Shown piece after piece: positions 8,713-17,302 of a stretch of 58,242 bases of DNA (position 1 is its first letter; each line of letters opens with the position of its first letter). Origin of the DNA: an uncultured Bartonella sp. (GTDB taxonomy: Bacteria > Pseudomonadota > Alphaproteobacteria > Rhizobiales > Rhizobiaceae); the NCBI GenBank assembly GCA_943913205.1, contig CALTWN010000002.1, positions 1-58,242 of the forward strand, given 5' to 3'. The notes beneath the pieces were generated by a model. It was not told where the DNA came from and ran no database searches. It was given only the letters and a program-made list of their open reading frames with translations. The position numbers were made by a program, and so were the translations under genes.

Positions 8713-9108
8713 ATGATGGTAAAGCCTGTTAATATTTTTGATATGGCAGCAAAACAAGCAAACTGGCTTGTTGCTAGGCAAAATGCTGTAGCTGCAAATG
8801 TTGCTAATGCCAATACGCCGAACTATAAAGCAATAGACGTAAAACCCTTTAGTGAGGTTGTAAGCGGTAAAACAGGCGATGCTGGATTAGGTATGTTAAT
8901 TACAAATAAAAGACATATGGATCTTGGCGGCTCTATACACCAGATAGGGATTGAGGCAGAGCCTAGTGACGAAGTAACAACTTCTGGAAATAATGTAAAT
9001 ATTGAAAAAGAAGTTAATCGAGGAGCTGAAATTTCACAGGAAATGCGCTTTAATACTTCAGTTGTTAGGGCTTTTAATGAAATGTATATGAAGGTTATAA
9101 AAGGTTAG
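8713..9108 (+). CDS. flgB: Flagellar basal-body rod protein FlgB
   Basis: FlgB is a proximal rod subunit. The 131-residue product has the N-terminal helix ending AVAANVANANTPNYKAIDV, the rod-protein signature, and a C-terminal helix SVVRAFNEMYMKVI. The size is normal. Two adjacent in-frame ATG codons (8713 and 8716) follow AGGGGAG at 8701-8707. The second has the more usual eight-base spacing, so the true protein may be one residue shorter. The gene heads flgB-flgC-fliE-flgG, with gaps of only a few bases. Confidence 0.95.
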   Translation: MMVKPVNIFDMAAKQANWLVARQNAVAANVANANTPNYKAIDVKPFSEVVSGKTGDAGLGMLITNKRHMDLGGSIHQIGIEAEPSDEVTTSGNNVNIEKEVNRGAEISQEMRFNTSVVRAFNEMYMKVIKG

Positions 9109-9112
9109 AATA

Positions 9113-9526
9113 ATGTCTGATGCTTTAATTTCAGCTAGCCATATATCGATGAGTGGCTTGAATGCTCAGGCACAACGCTTGCGTATTATTTCAGAAAATA
9201 TAGCAAATGCTAATTCCACTTCTAGCAAAAGGGGCGTGGACCCATATCGCCGTAAAATTATTTCTTTTAAAGATGCTTTAAATAATTCATCTGGAGACAT
9301 GGCAGTTAAAATTGCTGGTATTTCGGTAGATAATTCTCCCTTTATATTAAAATATGAACCCGGTAATCCAGCTGCCGATGCTAAAGGCTATGTAAAATAC
9401 CCTAATGTTAGTCCAATTATTGAGATGGCAGATATGAGGGAAGCCAATCGTAGTTATGAAGCAAATTTACAAGTTTTGCATCAAAGCAGAGAGTTAATTT
9501 CACAGACGTTAGGTTTGTTGAAGTAG
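9113..9526 (+). CDS. flgC: Flagellar basal-body rod protein FlgC
   Basis: FlgC is a proximal rod subunit that partners FlgB. The 137-residue product has ISMSGLNAQAQRLRIISENI followed by ANANSTSSKRGVDPYRRKII. The PYRRK motif after the rod signature is typical of FlgC. It also has the central GYVKYPNVSPIIEMADMREA segment and the C-terminal helix NLQVLHQSRELISQTLGLLK. The ATG lies four bases after the flgB stop, which suggests translational coupling. Confidence 0.96.
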   Translation: MSDALISASHISMSGLNAQAQRLRIISENIANANSTSSKRGVDPYRRKIISFKDALNNSSGDMAVKIAGISVDNSPFILKYEPGNPAADAKGYVKYPNVSPIIEMADMREANRSYEANLQVLHQSRELISQTLGLLK

Positions 9527-9549
9527 AGTAAATAGTAAGGAGCGTATCG

Positions 9550-9882
9550 ATGATAGATGCTGTTAATACAAATTTGGTTGCTAGTGGTATAAAAGGGGTT
9601 TCTGGTATCGCTGATTTAGGCGACCTAGCAATAGGTGAAAATAATGTTACGCAATCTTCAGGAGCTAGTTTTGAGCAAATATTAACACAACTTTCAGATG
9701 CTGTGAGTAGTAATATAAGCCATGCAGAACATACTTCTATGCAACATATTGCTGGCAAAACCGTTGGAATGACAGAAGTTATTAATTCAATAATGGCGGC
9801 AGAGCGCTCCTTGAGCACTGCAATTGCGATAAGAGATAAGATGGTTCAGGCTTATACCGAGATAAGCCGCATGCAAATTTAA
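9550..9882 (+). CDS. fliE: Flagellar hook-basal body protein FliE
   Basis: FliE is the adaptor between the MS-ring/export gate and the FlgB rod. The product is 110 residues. The first half is variable, then SFEQILTQLSDAVSSNISHA and the conserved C-terminal helix GMTEVINSIMAAERSLSTAI, followed by AIRDKMVQAYTEISRMQI, match FliE. The length is right for the family. A ribosome-binding site AGTAAGGAG precedes the ATG. The position between flgC and flgG is the usual one. Confidence 0.95.
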   Translation: MIDAVNTNLVASGIKGVSGIADLGDLAIGENNVTQSSGASFEQILTQLSDAVSSNISHAEHTSMQHIAGKTVGMTEVINSIMAAERSLSTAIAIRDKMVQAYTEISRMQI

Positions 9883-9919
9883 GTACTTTACTTAAAGTAT
9901 GTTATGAAAAGGAAATGAG

Positions 9920-10720
9920 ATGGTTTTAAAGGCTTTATCTATAGCTGCAACGGGTATGAATGCTCAGCAAGTTAATTTAGAAGTTATAGCTAATAATATA
10001 GCGAATGTGAACACAACAGGTTTTAAAAGAGCTTCGGCTGAATTTTCTGATCTTATGTATGCGCCTGATAGGCTTTCAGCAGTACCAACGGCTGGTACTA
10101 CTGAAGCGGTTCCTGAAGGCTCTTATGTAGGATTTGGTGTTCAAACATCTGCTGTAAGACGTATATTTGGTCAAGGATCATTTCAAGAGACTAAACATCA
10201 GTTTGATATGATGATTGCTGGTCGTGGCTATTTTCAAGTACAAAAGCCAACGGGTGAAATTTTTTATACTAGAGATGGAACATTTACGCCTAATGCTGAT
10301 GGTCAACTTGTAACTCAACATGGCGAGATGCTTATACCTACTATTACGCTAAACCAACAAGATATCTTAAAAGTAACAATAAATGATACTGGTGCCGTTT
10401 ATGTAAGTACTAAAGCGGACCCATCGCCACAAGCTCCAGCTTTTCAAATTCAGTTGGCAAGCTTTACTAATGAAGCTGGTTTAGAGCCAATGGGCGATAA
10501 TTTATTTAGGGAAACATCTTCTTCGGGTAATCCAACGATTGGTGATCCGAATAGTTTAGGTTTTGGTAGTATTAAACAGGGTTACCTTGAAGCTTCAAAC
10601 GTAGATTCAGTACGCGAAATTACGCAATTAATAGCGGCTCAAAGAGCCTATGAAATGAACTCTAAAGTAGTTCAAGCAGCAGATGAAATGTCTGGTATTG
10701 TATCTAAAAATTTACGTTAA
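9920..10720 (+). CDS. flgG: Flagellar distal rod protein FlgG
   Basis: FlgG builds the distal rod. The 266-residue product starts with the rod signature MNAQQVNLEVIANNIANVNT and FKRASAEFSDLMY. Its central HQFDMMIAGRGYFQVQKPTG and YTRDGTFTPNADGQLV motifs and its terminal REITQLIAAQRAYEMNSKVV helix are those of FlgG. The length equals the usual 260-262 within a few residues. An AAAGGAAATGAG ribosome-binding site precedes the ATG. The P-ring genes follow directly. Confidence 0.97.
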   Translation: MVLKALSIAATGMNAQQVNLEVIANNIANVNTTGFKRASAEFSDLMYAPDRLSAVPTAGTTEAVPEGSYVGFGVQTSAVRRIFGQGSFQETKHQFDMMIAGRGYFQVQKPTGEIFYTRDGTFTPNADGQLVTQHGEMLIPTITLNQQDILKVTINDTGAVYVSTKADPSPQAPAFQIQLASFTNEAGLEPMGDNLFRETSSSGNPTIGDPNSLGFGSIKQGYLEASNVDSVREITQLIAAQRAYEMNSKVVQAADEMSGIVSKNLR

Positions 10721-10729
10721 GGTATAATA

Positions 10730-11206
10730 ATGTTAAAAAATAGCAAGATTATAAAATATATAAGTTTATTTTTATTTATGCTTTTTTTGCCGCGTATAAA
10801 TTATTTGTGGGCCGAAAAGATTCAATTTGTAGTGCCTGCACATAATATAGCGTATCACGAACTTATTACAAATGATTCTTTAGGTAAAAAGTATTTTTCT
10901 ATCAATCCCCCGGCAGCTTCTCGTTATGTTCTTAATATTGACCAAGCTGTCGGTAAAATTGCTAAAACGATTTTATTAAAAAACCATCCTATTTTATTGC
11001 GTAATTTAAAACAACCTATGATAGTTGAGCAGGGTAAACAAGTGAAATTAATTGTAAAAAATGGTAGTTTAGTTATTACGTCTATAGGTATTCCCCTTCA
11101 GTCTGGCTCAGCAGGCGACTATATTAAAGTGAAAAATATAGATAGCGGCATTATAGTTTCTGGAACCATTTTAAAAGATGGTAGTGTTGGTGTAAGTGCA
11201 GAATAA
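10730..11206 (+). CDS. flgA: Flagellar P-ring assembly chaperone FlgA
   Basis: FlgA is a periplasmic chaperone that helps FlgI polymerise around the rod. The 158-residue product has an N-terminal signal segment (hydrophobic run ISLFLFMLFLP) and a SAF-type beta domain. Its end QSGSAGDYIKVKNIDSGIIV leads into SGTILKDGSVGV, the conserved C-terminal pattern of FlgA. It is at the short end of the family, with no extra N-terminal domain. The gene begins nine bases after flgG and overlaps flgI by 11 bases if flgI uses its first GTG. Confidence 0.93.
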   Translation: MLKNSKIIKYISLFLFMLFLPRINYLWAEKIQFVVPAHNIAYHELITNDSLGKKYFSINPPAASRYVLNIDQAVGKIAKTILLKNHPILLRNLKQPMIVEQGKQVKLIVKNGSLVITSIGIPLQSGSAGDYIKVKNIDSGIIVSGTILKDGSVGVSAE

Positions 11207-12482
11207 ATTAGTAAATGGTGCTTTATTGAAAATACAAATATTTATACGGGTGTTGCTAGTAATTGTAAGTTTTTGCTTGCAATTTAATTTATATTCTGCG
11301 CACGCCGAACCGGTTAAAATACCTGCTGAGCAATTTAGCAAGCCTGATTATTTAAAAGCGGCTATAGAAGATGCTCGTTTGCTAGGAAAAGGCGGAGATA
11401 GTAGCAAAGCGAATTTTGCAGATTTAAGTGAATCTGGTAGCGTGGCTAGGCTAAAAGATATAACCTCGTTGGAAAATGTTCGTTCTAATCAATTGGTGGG
11501 ATATGGTTTGGTTGTAGGTCTTAATGGAAGTGGAGATACTTTACGTAATTCTCCATTTACTGAGCAATCTATGCGAGCGATGCTTGAAAATTTAGGTATA
11601 AGCCCGCCTCCTGGGGCTTCACGAGCAAATAATATAGCGGCAGTTATTGTAACCGCAGATTTACCTAGTTTTGCGCGTGCTGGTTCACGTATTGATGTTT
11701 CAGTATCTTCATTGGGTGATGCAAAATCTTTGCAGGGGGGTAGTTTGGTCATGACACCTTTGCGTGGTGCAGATGGCGAGACCTATGCCGTAGCGCAGGG
11801 TAATTTGGTAATATCTGGTTTTACAGCTACCGGAGCTGCGGCAAAGCTTACACAGGGTGTTCCAACTACGGGCCGTATTCCTAATGGAGCTATAGTAGAA
11901 CGGACCTTGCCTGGAGATTTTAATGAATTAACAGAATTAAAATTATCTTTAAATGAGGCAGATTTTACCACAGCTGCTCATATAAGTGACCTTATAAATG
12001 AATTTACTCATTTTAAATATGATAGTAAAGCAGCTGAAGTACTTGACGCTCGCACGGTTAATATAAAAACACCAACGGAAGTAAGCACTGCTAGATTTAT
12101 TGCTGAAATAGAAAATTTACCTATACCTGTAGATGAGGTTGCTCGCGTTGTTGTGGATGAACGTACAGGAACTGTAGTTATTGGTGAAAAGGTTAGAGTT
12201 TCGCGTGTAGCTATAGCGCATGGTAGTTTAACTGTTAAGGTGACCGAAGACGCAAAATCTTCACAGCCTCACCCTTTTAGCGAAGGACAAACAGTAATTT
12301 TACCGCATACAAATATTACTAGTAAAGAACCTCCGACACAAATAGGTGTATTTAGCGGAACAAGTTTAGACAAACTTGTTAAAGGGTTAAATCAAATTGG
12401 TGTAAAACCAAGTGGAATTATTGCTATTTTGCAAGCTATAAAAACAGCTGGAGCTTTGCATGCAGAACTTGTGGTGCAATAA
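11196..12482 (+). CDS. flgI: Flagellar P-ring protein FlgI
   Basis: FlgI subunits form the periplasmic P ring, the bushing of the rod in the peptidoglycan layer. The 428-residue product has a signal peptide (IRVLLVIVSFCLQFNLYSAHA) and the hallmark LKDITSLENVRSNQLVGYGL, followed by VVGLNGSGDT. It also has SFARAGSRIDVSVSSLGDAK and a C-terminal LVKGLNQIGVKPSGIIAIL. The start codon is uncertain. GTG at 11196 overlaps flgA, while an in-frame TTG at 11226 would give a more typical signal peptide beginning with a lysine. The overlap suggests coupled translation. Confidence 0.97.
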   Translation: MQNKLVNGALLKIQIFIRVLLVIVSFCLQFNLYSAHAEPVKIPAEQFSKPDYLKAAIEDARLLGKGGDSSKANFADLSESGSVARLKDITSLENVRSNQLVGYGLVVGLNGSGDTLRNSPFTEQSMRAMLENLGISPPPGASRANNIAAVIVTADLPSFARAGSRIDVSVSSLGDAKSLQGGSLVMTPLRGADGETYAVAQGNLVISGFTATGAAAKLTQGVPTTGRIPNGAIVERTLPGDFNELTELKLSLNEADFTTAAHISDLINEFTHFKYDSKAAEVLDARTVNIKTPTEVSTARFIAEIENLPIPVDEVARVVVDERTGTVVIGEKVRVSRVAIAHGSLTVKVTEDAKSSQPHPFSEGQTVILPHTNITSKEPPTQIGVFSGTSLDKLVKGLNQIGVKPSGIIAILQAIKTAGALHAELVVQ

Positions 12483-12500
12483 ACTTTATAGGTAAATAGT

Positions 12501-13259
12501 ATGAAATATACCAATTTTTTTAAAAATTTTAGTAAAATCTTTTTTGTTTTATTTTGTAGTTTTTTTAGTATGGCACCAGTTTATGGCGCTGAAGAAAATA
12601 ACGATATAAATAGTAATAATTTTATTATGCCCGCAATACCATCAATGAATAATGGAATACCCTATATTCCTATGCCATCTAGTAATGATGCGGCATCCGC
12701 TACTATTATAGATAATGGCAAGAATCTTAGAATTAACAATACTACAGTTCCTATAACTGGTGAACCAGATTTAAAAAAAATAAATCTTTATAAGCCGTTA
12801 CTAAGCCATCAAGAGGATGAGATTAAAAGGTTTTGTTTAAATATTAAAGATCCAGTGATGCAAAATTATTTTGCTGTGCAAACAGAAAAATTAAATAAAT
12901 TAAAACAAGAGATAGATAAACGAATAGTTGTTTTAGAGCAAAAAAGGAAAGAATATCAAGAATGGTTGACCAAACGTAATGAGTTTCTTAAAAAAGCAAA
13001 AGAATCTTTGGTAAATATTATTTCTAAGATGAATCCGGAGGAAGCTGCTCAGCAATTAGACAAAATTGATGAATTGTCTGCGGCCTCTTTGTTACTGAAA
13101 TTAAAACCTAGAATAGCTAGCGCTATTATGAATAATTTACCAGTTGAGAAAGCTGCTTATTTATCTCAAATAATTATAGATGCACAAAGGGTGCCACCTA
13201 AGCACATAATTGAGGCGAATGATGTTAGTGCAACGGATATTCCTAAACCTATTAATTAG
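12501..13259 (+). CDS. motE: MotE-type periplasmic protein (MgtE_N-like fold, chaperone of MotC)
   Basis: In rhizobia MotE is a periplasmic chaperone that stabilises MotC. The 252-residue product has a signal peptide (IFFVLFCSFFSMAPVYG), a polar Asn-rich linker and a coiled-coil segment (KLNKLKQEIDKRIVVLEQKR). It ends in an MgtE_N-like helical domain (IISKMNPEEAAQQLDKIDEL, SAASLLLKLKPRIASAIMNN). This architecture and the position between flgI and flgH match rhizobial MotE, and motB and motC are present downstream. The naming relies on architecture and synteny, not on a direct alignment. Confidence 0.85.
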   Translation: MKYTNFFKNFSKIFFVLFCSFFSMAPVYGAEENNDINSNNFIMPAIPSMNNGIPYIPMPSSNDAASATIIDNGKNLRINNTTVPITGEPDLKKINLYKPLLSHQEDEIKRFCLNIKDPVMQNYFAVQTEKLNKLKQEIDKRIVVLEQKRKEYQEWLTKRNEFLKKAKESLVNIISKMNPEEAAQQLDKIDELSAASLLLKLKPRIASAIMNNLPVEKAAYLSQIIIDAQRVPPKHIIEANDVSATDIPKPIN

Positions 13260-13330
13260 AAGCTGGAACGCTAAAATCAGTAAAACGTTTAATAATTTTG
13301 TATGTCTAAAAGCTAGTGGAGTTTAAAACC

Positions 13331-14056
13331 TTGTTTTATAAAAAAATTTTATTTATTGGAAGTGTAGCTTCTACTCTTTTTTTATCGGGTTGTGGCTCGA
13401 TGTTTAAAGATTTTAACTCTGTACCTAGTTTTTCTGATGTACGTACAGATTTAGGAAGCAGTAAGTTTGATGGCTCTAGTTTTGATACTGACGATTTAGG
13501 TTATGGTCCTCCGCACGATCAGTATAATCGTGCTTCATTATTTTGGCACAATAGCGATAATTTTTATAATGATCCTCGTGCTAAAAAACCTGGCGATATT
13601 GTAACAGTTTTAATTTCTATAAATGATAGAGCTAGTATTAACAATAAGAGTGATATAAAACGCAATACAAAAGATACCTACGCTATTGGAGCCTCATACT
13701 CTTTTTTAAAAAAGATAGGCGGTAATATTACTGGTTCAAGCGACAGTCAATCTCAAGGCGACGGTAAAATTCAGAGAAATGAGGATATTCACCTCTCTAT
13801 TGCAGCTATAGTTACTAAAGTACTGCCTAATGGTAATTTGTTGATTGATGGCTCTCAACAAGTAAGAGTAAATTATGAAATGCGCAATTTAAATATCACC
13901 GGCATTGTACGACCTAACGATATCGCAGGGAATAATACAATATCATATGATAAAATAGCTGAAGCTAGAATTTCCTATGGTGGCAGAGGAAGGGCAAGCG
14001 AAGTTCAAAACACGCCATATGGTCAACAAATATTAAACCGCATTGCGCCTTTTTAA
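13331..14056 (+). CDS. flgH: Flagellar L-ring lipoprotein FlgH
   Basis: FlgH is the outer-membrane lipoprotein of the L ring. A type II signal peptide ends in the lipobox LSGC. Then come the conserved segment LFWHNSDNFYNDPRAKKPGDI, the TVLISINDRASINNKSDIKR motif, and NGNLLIDGSQQVRVNYEMR, all typical of FlgH. I place the start at TTG 13331, giving about 241 residues, because GTGGAG lies nine bases upstream and yields a short, normal lipoprotein signal. A GTG at 13316 would add five residues. About 60 bases separate it from motE and 47 from fliL. Confidence 0.95.
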   Translation: MFYKKILFIGSVASTLFLSGCGSMFKDFNSVPSFSDVRTDLGSSKFDGSSFDTDDLGYGPPHDQYNRASLFWHNSDNFYNDPRAKKPGDIVTVLISINDRASINNKSDIKRNTKDTYAIGASYSFLKKIGGNITGSSDSQSQGDGKIQRNEDIHLSIAAIVTKVLPNGNLLIDGSQQVRVNYEMRNLNITGIVRPNDIAGNNTISYDKIAEARISYGGRGRASEVQNTPYGQQILNRIAPF

Positions 14057-14103
14057 TATTTAAGTTATAAACATTATAATAATATAAGTGGAAGGGCTTA
14101 AAA

Positions 14104-14661
14104 TTGGCTAAAAAAGAAGGTGGTATTAAAACAAAAACTGTACATGTTCCCGTAAACACTGAGAAAGAAAACATTCTAACTATTGTTGTTCTTACCATTA
14201 TATTAAGTTTTTTAATTGGCGTTGTAGGTTGGTATTTAGGTGCATATGTTGTCAAGGATTTTAGCCTTAACCCTTCACTACGAGAAAATATAGAAGAACC
14301 CAAACCTTTAGAAAATGAACCAGTTAAGAATAAGTATAATGCAGCTTTTTTATCTGGCAGAATAGTTCGTCTTTCTCCTATTCTTACTAATTTAAAAAGT
14401 AATCTTCCAGAATATAAAAGTGATGAAGTTTGGCTACGTGCAGAAATTGATCTTGTATTAAACAAGAATAAAACAATAGATGAAGTCGCTAAAGAAAAAA
14501 TATCCGATGATTTTTTAAGCTATTTTAGGGAAACAGATTTGGTAGATTTGCGTGGTCCAACAAGTTTAATGCATATTAAGGAAGACTTGCTTAATAGGGC
14601 CAATATCTTAACGGATAATGCTATAAAGCATGTTTTTATAAAAACATTAGTAACACAATAA
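14104..14661 (+). CDS. fliL: Flagellar basal body-associated protein FliL
   Basis: FliL is a single-span inner-membrane protein with a periplasmic domain that surrounds and supports the stator. The product is 185 residues. A cytoplasmic N-terminus is followed by a membrane helix at about residues 22-44 (NILTIVVLTIILSFLIGVVG), a Pro/Glu linker and a FliL-type domain containing RLSPILTNLKS and VWLRAEIDLVLNKNK. The C-terminus LMHIKEDLLNRANILTDNAI fits. The start is TTG at 14104, supported by GGAAGGG upstream. It lies between flgH and fliP as in other Rhizobiales. Confidence 0.92.
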   Translation: MAKKEGGIKTKTVHVPVNTEKENILTIVVLTIILSFLIGVVGWYLGAYVVKDFSLNPSLRENIEEPKPLENEPVKNKYNAAFLSGRIVRLSPILTNLKSNLPEYKSDEVWLRAEIDLVLNKNKTIDEVAKEKISDDFLSYFRETDLVDLRGPTSLMHIKEDLLNRANILTDNAIKHVFIKTLVTQ

Positions 14662-14673
14662 AGATTATTTTAA

Positions 14674-15471
14674 ATGAATTACTATTTTTTAAGAATTATT
14701 TATATAATTTTTTGTTTTTTCTTTTGTTTTCCCTCGGCTCACGCTAAGGATTTTATGTCGAACAGTCATAATGCGCCTATTTTAGTTGCTGAAAATAATA
14801 GTTTTTTTTCGATTCCAGTTAGCAAAGAGCGACCTAGCAGTATTAGTGGGAGAGTAATACAGCTGTTTGGGGCGCTAACCGTTTTATCGTTTGCGCCCGG
14901 TCTGTTGATGATGGTCACAAGTTTTACGCGATTTGTTATAGCTTTTTCAATGATGCGAAGCGGTTTAGGGTTGCAAGCTTCACCAGCAAATATGGTGTTA
15001 ATTTCCTTATCATTATTTATGACTTTTTATGTTATGGCGCCTACTTTTAATAGCGCTTGGCATAATGGAGTAGAGCCCTTAATGAATGAAAAGATAACAG
15101 AGCAACAGGCTATTATTAATATAAGTGAACCTTTTCGAACCTTTATGTTGTCTCAAGTGCGGGAAAAAGATCTTGTACTTTTTTCTGATTTAGCAGATAG
15201 CTCTTTTAAAACAAGTGATGATAAAAAGGTGGATTTTAGAATTTTAATACCAGCTTATATGATTTCAGAACTAAGGCGGGGTTTTGAAATTGGCTTTTTA
15301 ATAGTTTTGCCATTTCTTATTATAGATTTAGTAGTCGCTACGCTTACTATGTCTATGGGTATGATGATGTTGCCACCAACAATTTTATCTTTACCATTTA
15401 AAGTTTTATTTTTTGTATTAATGGATGGATGGCATTTATTAGTGGGTAGTTTAATACGCTCGTTTCACTAA
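14674..15471 (+). CDS. fliP: Flagellar export gate protein FliP
   Basis: FliP forms, with FliQ and FliR, the export channel in the inner membrane. The 265-residue product has a cleavable signal peptide (IIYIIFCFFFCFPSAHA) and then FAPGLLMMVTSFTRFVIAFS. It also has PANMVLISLSLFMTFYVMAP, the cytoplasmic segment QVREKDLVLFSDLA, and the ending TMSMGMMMLPPTILSLPFKV. All are diagnostic of FliP. It closes the first rightward block. A 124-base gap containing a dyad then separates it from fliF. In many rhizobia flagellin genes follow fliP. Here none does. Confidence 0.97.
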   Translation: MNYYFLRIIYIIFCFFFCFPSAHAKDFMSNSHNAPILVAENNSFFSIPVSKERPSSISGRVIQLFGALTVLSFAPGLLMMVTSFTRFVIAFSMMRSGLGLQASPANMVLISLSLFMTFYVMAPTFNSAWHNGVEPLMNEKITEQQAIINISEPFRTFMLSQVREKDLVLFSDLADSSFKTSDDKKVDFRILIPAYMISELRRGFEIGFLIVLPFLIIDLVVATLTMSMGMMMLPPTILSLPFKVLFFVLMDGWHLLVGSLIRSFH

Positions 15472-15538
15472 TATTGCTGAAAATTATGTAATTTAATTTC
15501 GCACAAGCTTTAAATGATATAAAATACTTGATTTTGGT

Positions 15539-15571
15539 TAATAAAGTGTTAATTTAGATTACACTTTATTA
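15539..15571. promoter_or_regulatory. Perfect 11-bp dyad upstream of fliF (candidate operator)
   Basis: TAATAAAGTGT at 15539-15549 is matched by its exact reverse complement ACACTTTATTA at 15561-15571, with an 11-base spacer. The half-site centres are therefore 22 bases apart, about two helical turns, as expected for a bound dimer. The dyad ends 24 bases before the fliF ATG, in the only real gap between the two rightward flagellar blocks. No T-run follows, so it is a poor terminator. The FtcR regulator encoded at 23275 is an obvious candidate ligand, which is inference. In Brucella, FtcR is reported to act on fliF. Confidence 0.5.
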
Positions 15572-15595
15572 GTACAAGTAGGAGTAAATACGAGT

Positions 15596-17251
15596 ATGGC
15601 TGAAATGGCGCAAAAGTTCTTCACCTCTTTGACAACTGCATTATTAGCTCTGGGAACTAAACGATTAGTAGCTTTGGGTCTTATAGGTATATCTTTATTT
15701 GGCGTTATATTTTTTTCTAGTTTATATTTAACTCGCCCAACGAATGAAACTTTGTATATTGGTTTGACACGTGACGATGTTAATAAAATAGGATTAGCGT
15801 TAGGTGATGCTGGTTTAAGATTTGATGTAGCTGCCAATGGCACAGCAGTTTCTGTTCCTGTAGGTTCAGCAGAAAAAGTCCGTATGTTATTAGCTGAAAA
15901 AGGTCTGCCCACCTCTAGTAATGCAGGCTATGAATTGTTTGATAATATGGGGTCTTTGGGGCTTACTTCTTTTATGCAACAGGTGACCCGCCAACGCGCC
16001 TTGGAAGGTGAAATTGCTCGTACTTTACAAGCTGTTCAGGGTGTGAAAGCTGCACGAGTACATATCGTTTTACCAGATAAAAGTTATTTTAGAAAAGAAG
16101 ATCAAACGCCTTCCGCTTCTGTTGTTATACGTACAGATACTTCCTTTTCTGAAGAATCGGCTCAGTCAATAAGGCACTTAGTTGCTTCTGCGGTTCCTTC
16201 TCTTAAGGTTAGTGCGGTTACAATTATGGATACTTCAGGTAAATTGCTAGCCTCTGGAGCTGATACAGCAAATGGCTCACCGGTATTTATGACTAATTTA
16301 CAAAAGCAAGTGTCTAATTTTATTGAAGCAAATATTCGCCGGCAGCTTGCCCCTGTTGTAGGATTAAATCACTTCCAAACTAGTGTTAATGTTACTCTTA
16401 ATACGGATGCACGCAGTACTAATGAAACGGTATATGATCCAGATTCAAAAGTTGAGCGTTCTGTGCATGCAGTTAAGGATTCTGCTGATAATGAAAACTC
16501 TAAAAAAACTAATGCAGTAAGTGTGGAGCAAAATATTCCGCAAGAGGAAACGGGTGTAAATGCGGGTGGGGATGTTAATTCTGAAAAGCATAATCGTACT
16601 GAACAAACGCTAAATTATGAAATAAATAGTAAAGTAATTTCTACCATTCGTAATGGTTATAGTATTCATAAATTAGATGTCGCTGTAGTTATAGATAAAA
16701 ATCTGCTTATAGGAGAAGATAAAAAATCAAATAATGAAAAAATCCAAAAAGAAGTAGATAGCCGTTTGGCAGAAATTAAAAAGATGATTATAGCTGCAGC
16801 TGGAATAGATATCAAACGTGGCGATTTACTTAATGTTGAAGCTATAGATTTTATCAGCGATAAATCTGATAATATGCAGCCTATTGAAAAGCCATTTTTG
16901 GATATTATTGCACCTTATATGACTACTATTATTACTTTTGCTGCCCTTATAATAGCTGTAATCTTAATTATGTTTTTGGGTGTACGACCTTTGGTTCGCG
17001 AAATTAAAAATAGTATAGAAGCTGCAAATGAAACTTCTCAGACTATGGATGACTTGCCTGGCATTCAAGCTTTAAGCGCTGCGAGGGAGGCACATTTAGA
17101 AGGGCAGAAGTTAGAAGAATTAGCCCTTAAGATGCGTACTCCTCCTGAGAGAAGATTGGAAAGGTTAGTAGATTTAGACGAAGAGCGTTTTGCAAATATC
17201 TTGAGGGATTGGACAAGACGCAATCCGGCTTCCTCTGCTAGAGTTAATTAA
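15596..17251 (+). CDS. fliF: Flagellar MS-ring protein FliF
   Basis: FliF forms the MS ring in the inner membrane, the base on which rod, C-ring and export gate assemble. The 551-residue product has a first membrane helix at about residues 21-45 and ring-building motifs NETLYIGLTRDDVNKIGLAL and GYELFDNMGSLGLTSFMQQV. It also has RALEGEIARTLQAVQGVKAA with RVHIVLPDKSYFRKEDQTPS, and a second membrane helix near 445-465. The C-terminal FliG-binding tail (RLERLVDLDEERFANILRDW) is intact. AAGTAGGAG precedes the ATG. It starts a new operon preceded by a perfect dyad. Confidence 0.97.
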   Translation: MAEMAQKFFTSLTTALLALGTKRLVALGLIGISLFGVIFFSSLYLTRPTNETLYIGLTRDDVNKIGLALGDAGLRFDVAANGTAVSVPVGSAEKVRMLLAEKGLPTSSNAGYELFDNMGSLGLTSFMQQVTRQRALEGEIARTLQAVQGVKAARVHIVLPDKSYFRKEDQTPSASVVIRTDTSFSEESAQSIRHLVASAVPSLKVSAVTIMDTSGKLLASGADTANGSPVFMTNLQKQVSNFIEANIRRQLAPVVGLNHFQTSVNVTLNTDARSTNETVYDPDSKVERSVHAVKDSADNENSKKTNAVSVEQNIPQEETGVNAGGDVNSEKHNRTEQTLNYEINSKVISTIRNGYSIHKLDVAVVIDKNLLIGEDKKSNNEKIQKEVDSRLAEIKKMIIAAAGIDIKRGDLLNVEAIDFISDKSDNMQPIEKPFLDIIAPYMTTIITFAALIIAVILIMFLGVRPLVREIKNSIEAANETSQTMDDLPGIQALSAAREAHLEGQKLEELALKMRTPPERRLERLVDLDEERFANILRDWTRRNPASSARVN

Positions 17252-17302
17252 TAAAGCATATAATTCGTAGCTAAGTATTTTGCATCTAAATAGGAGTTGA
17301 TT

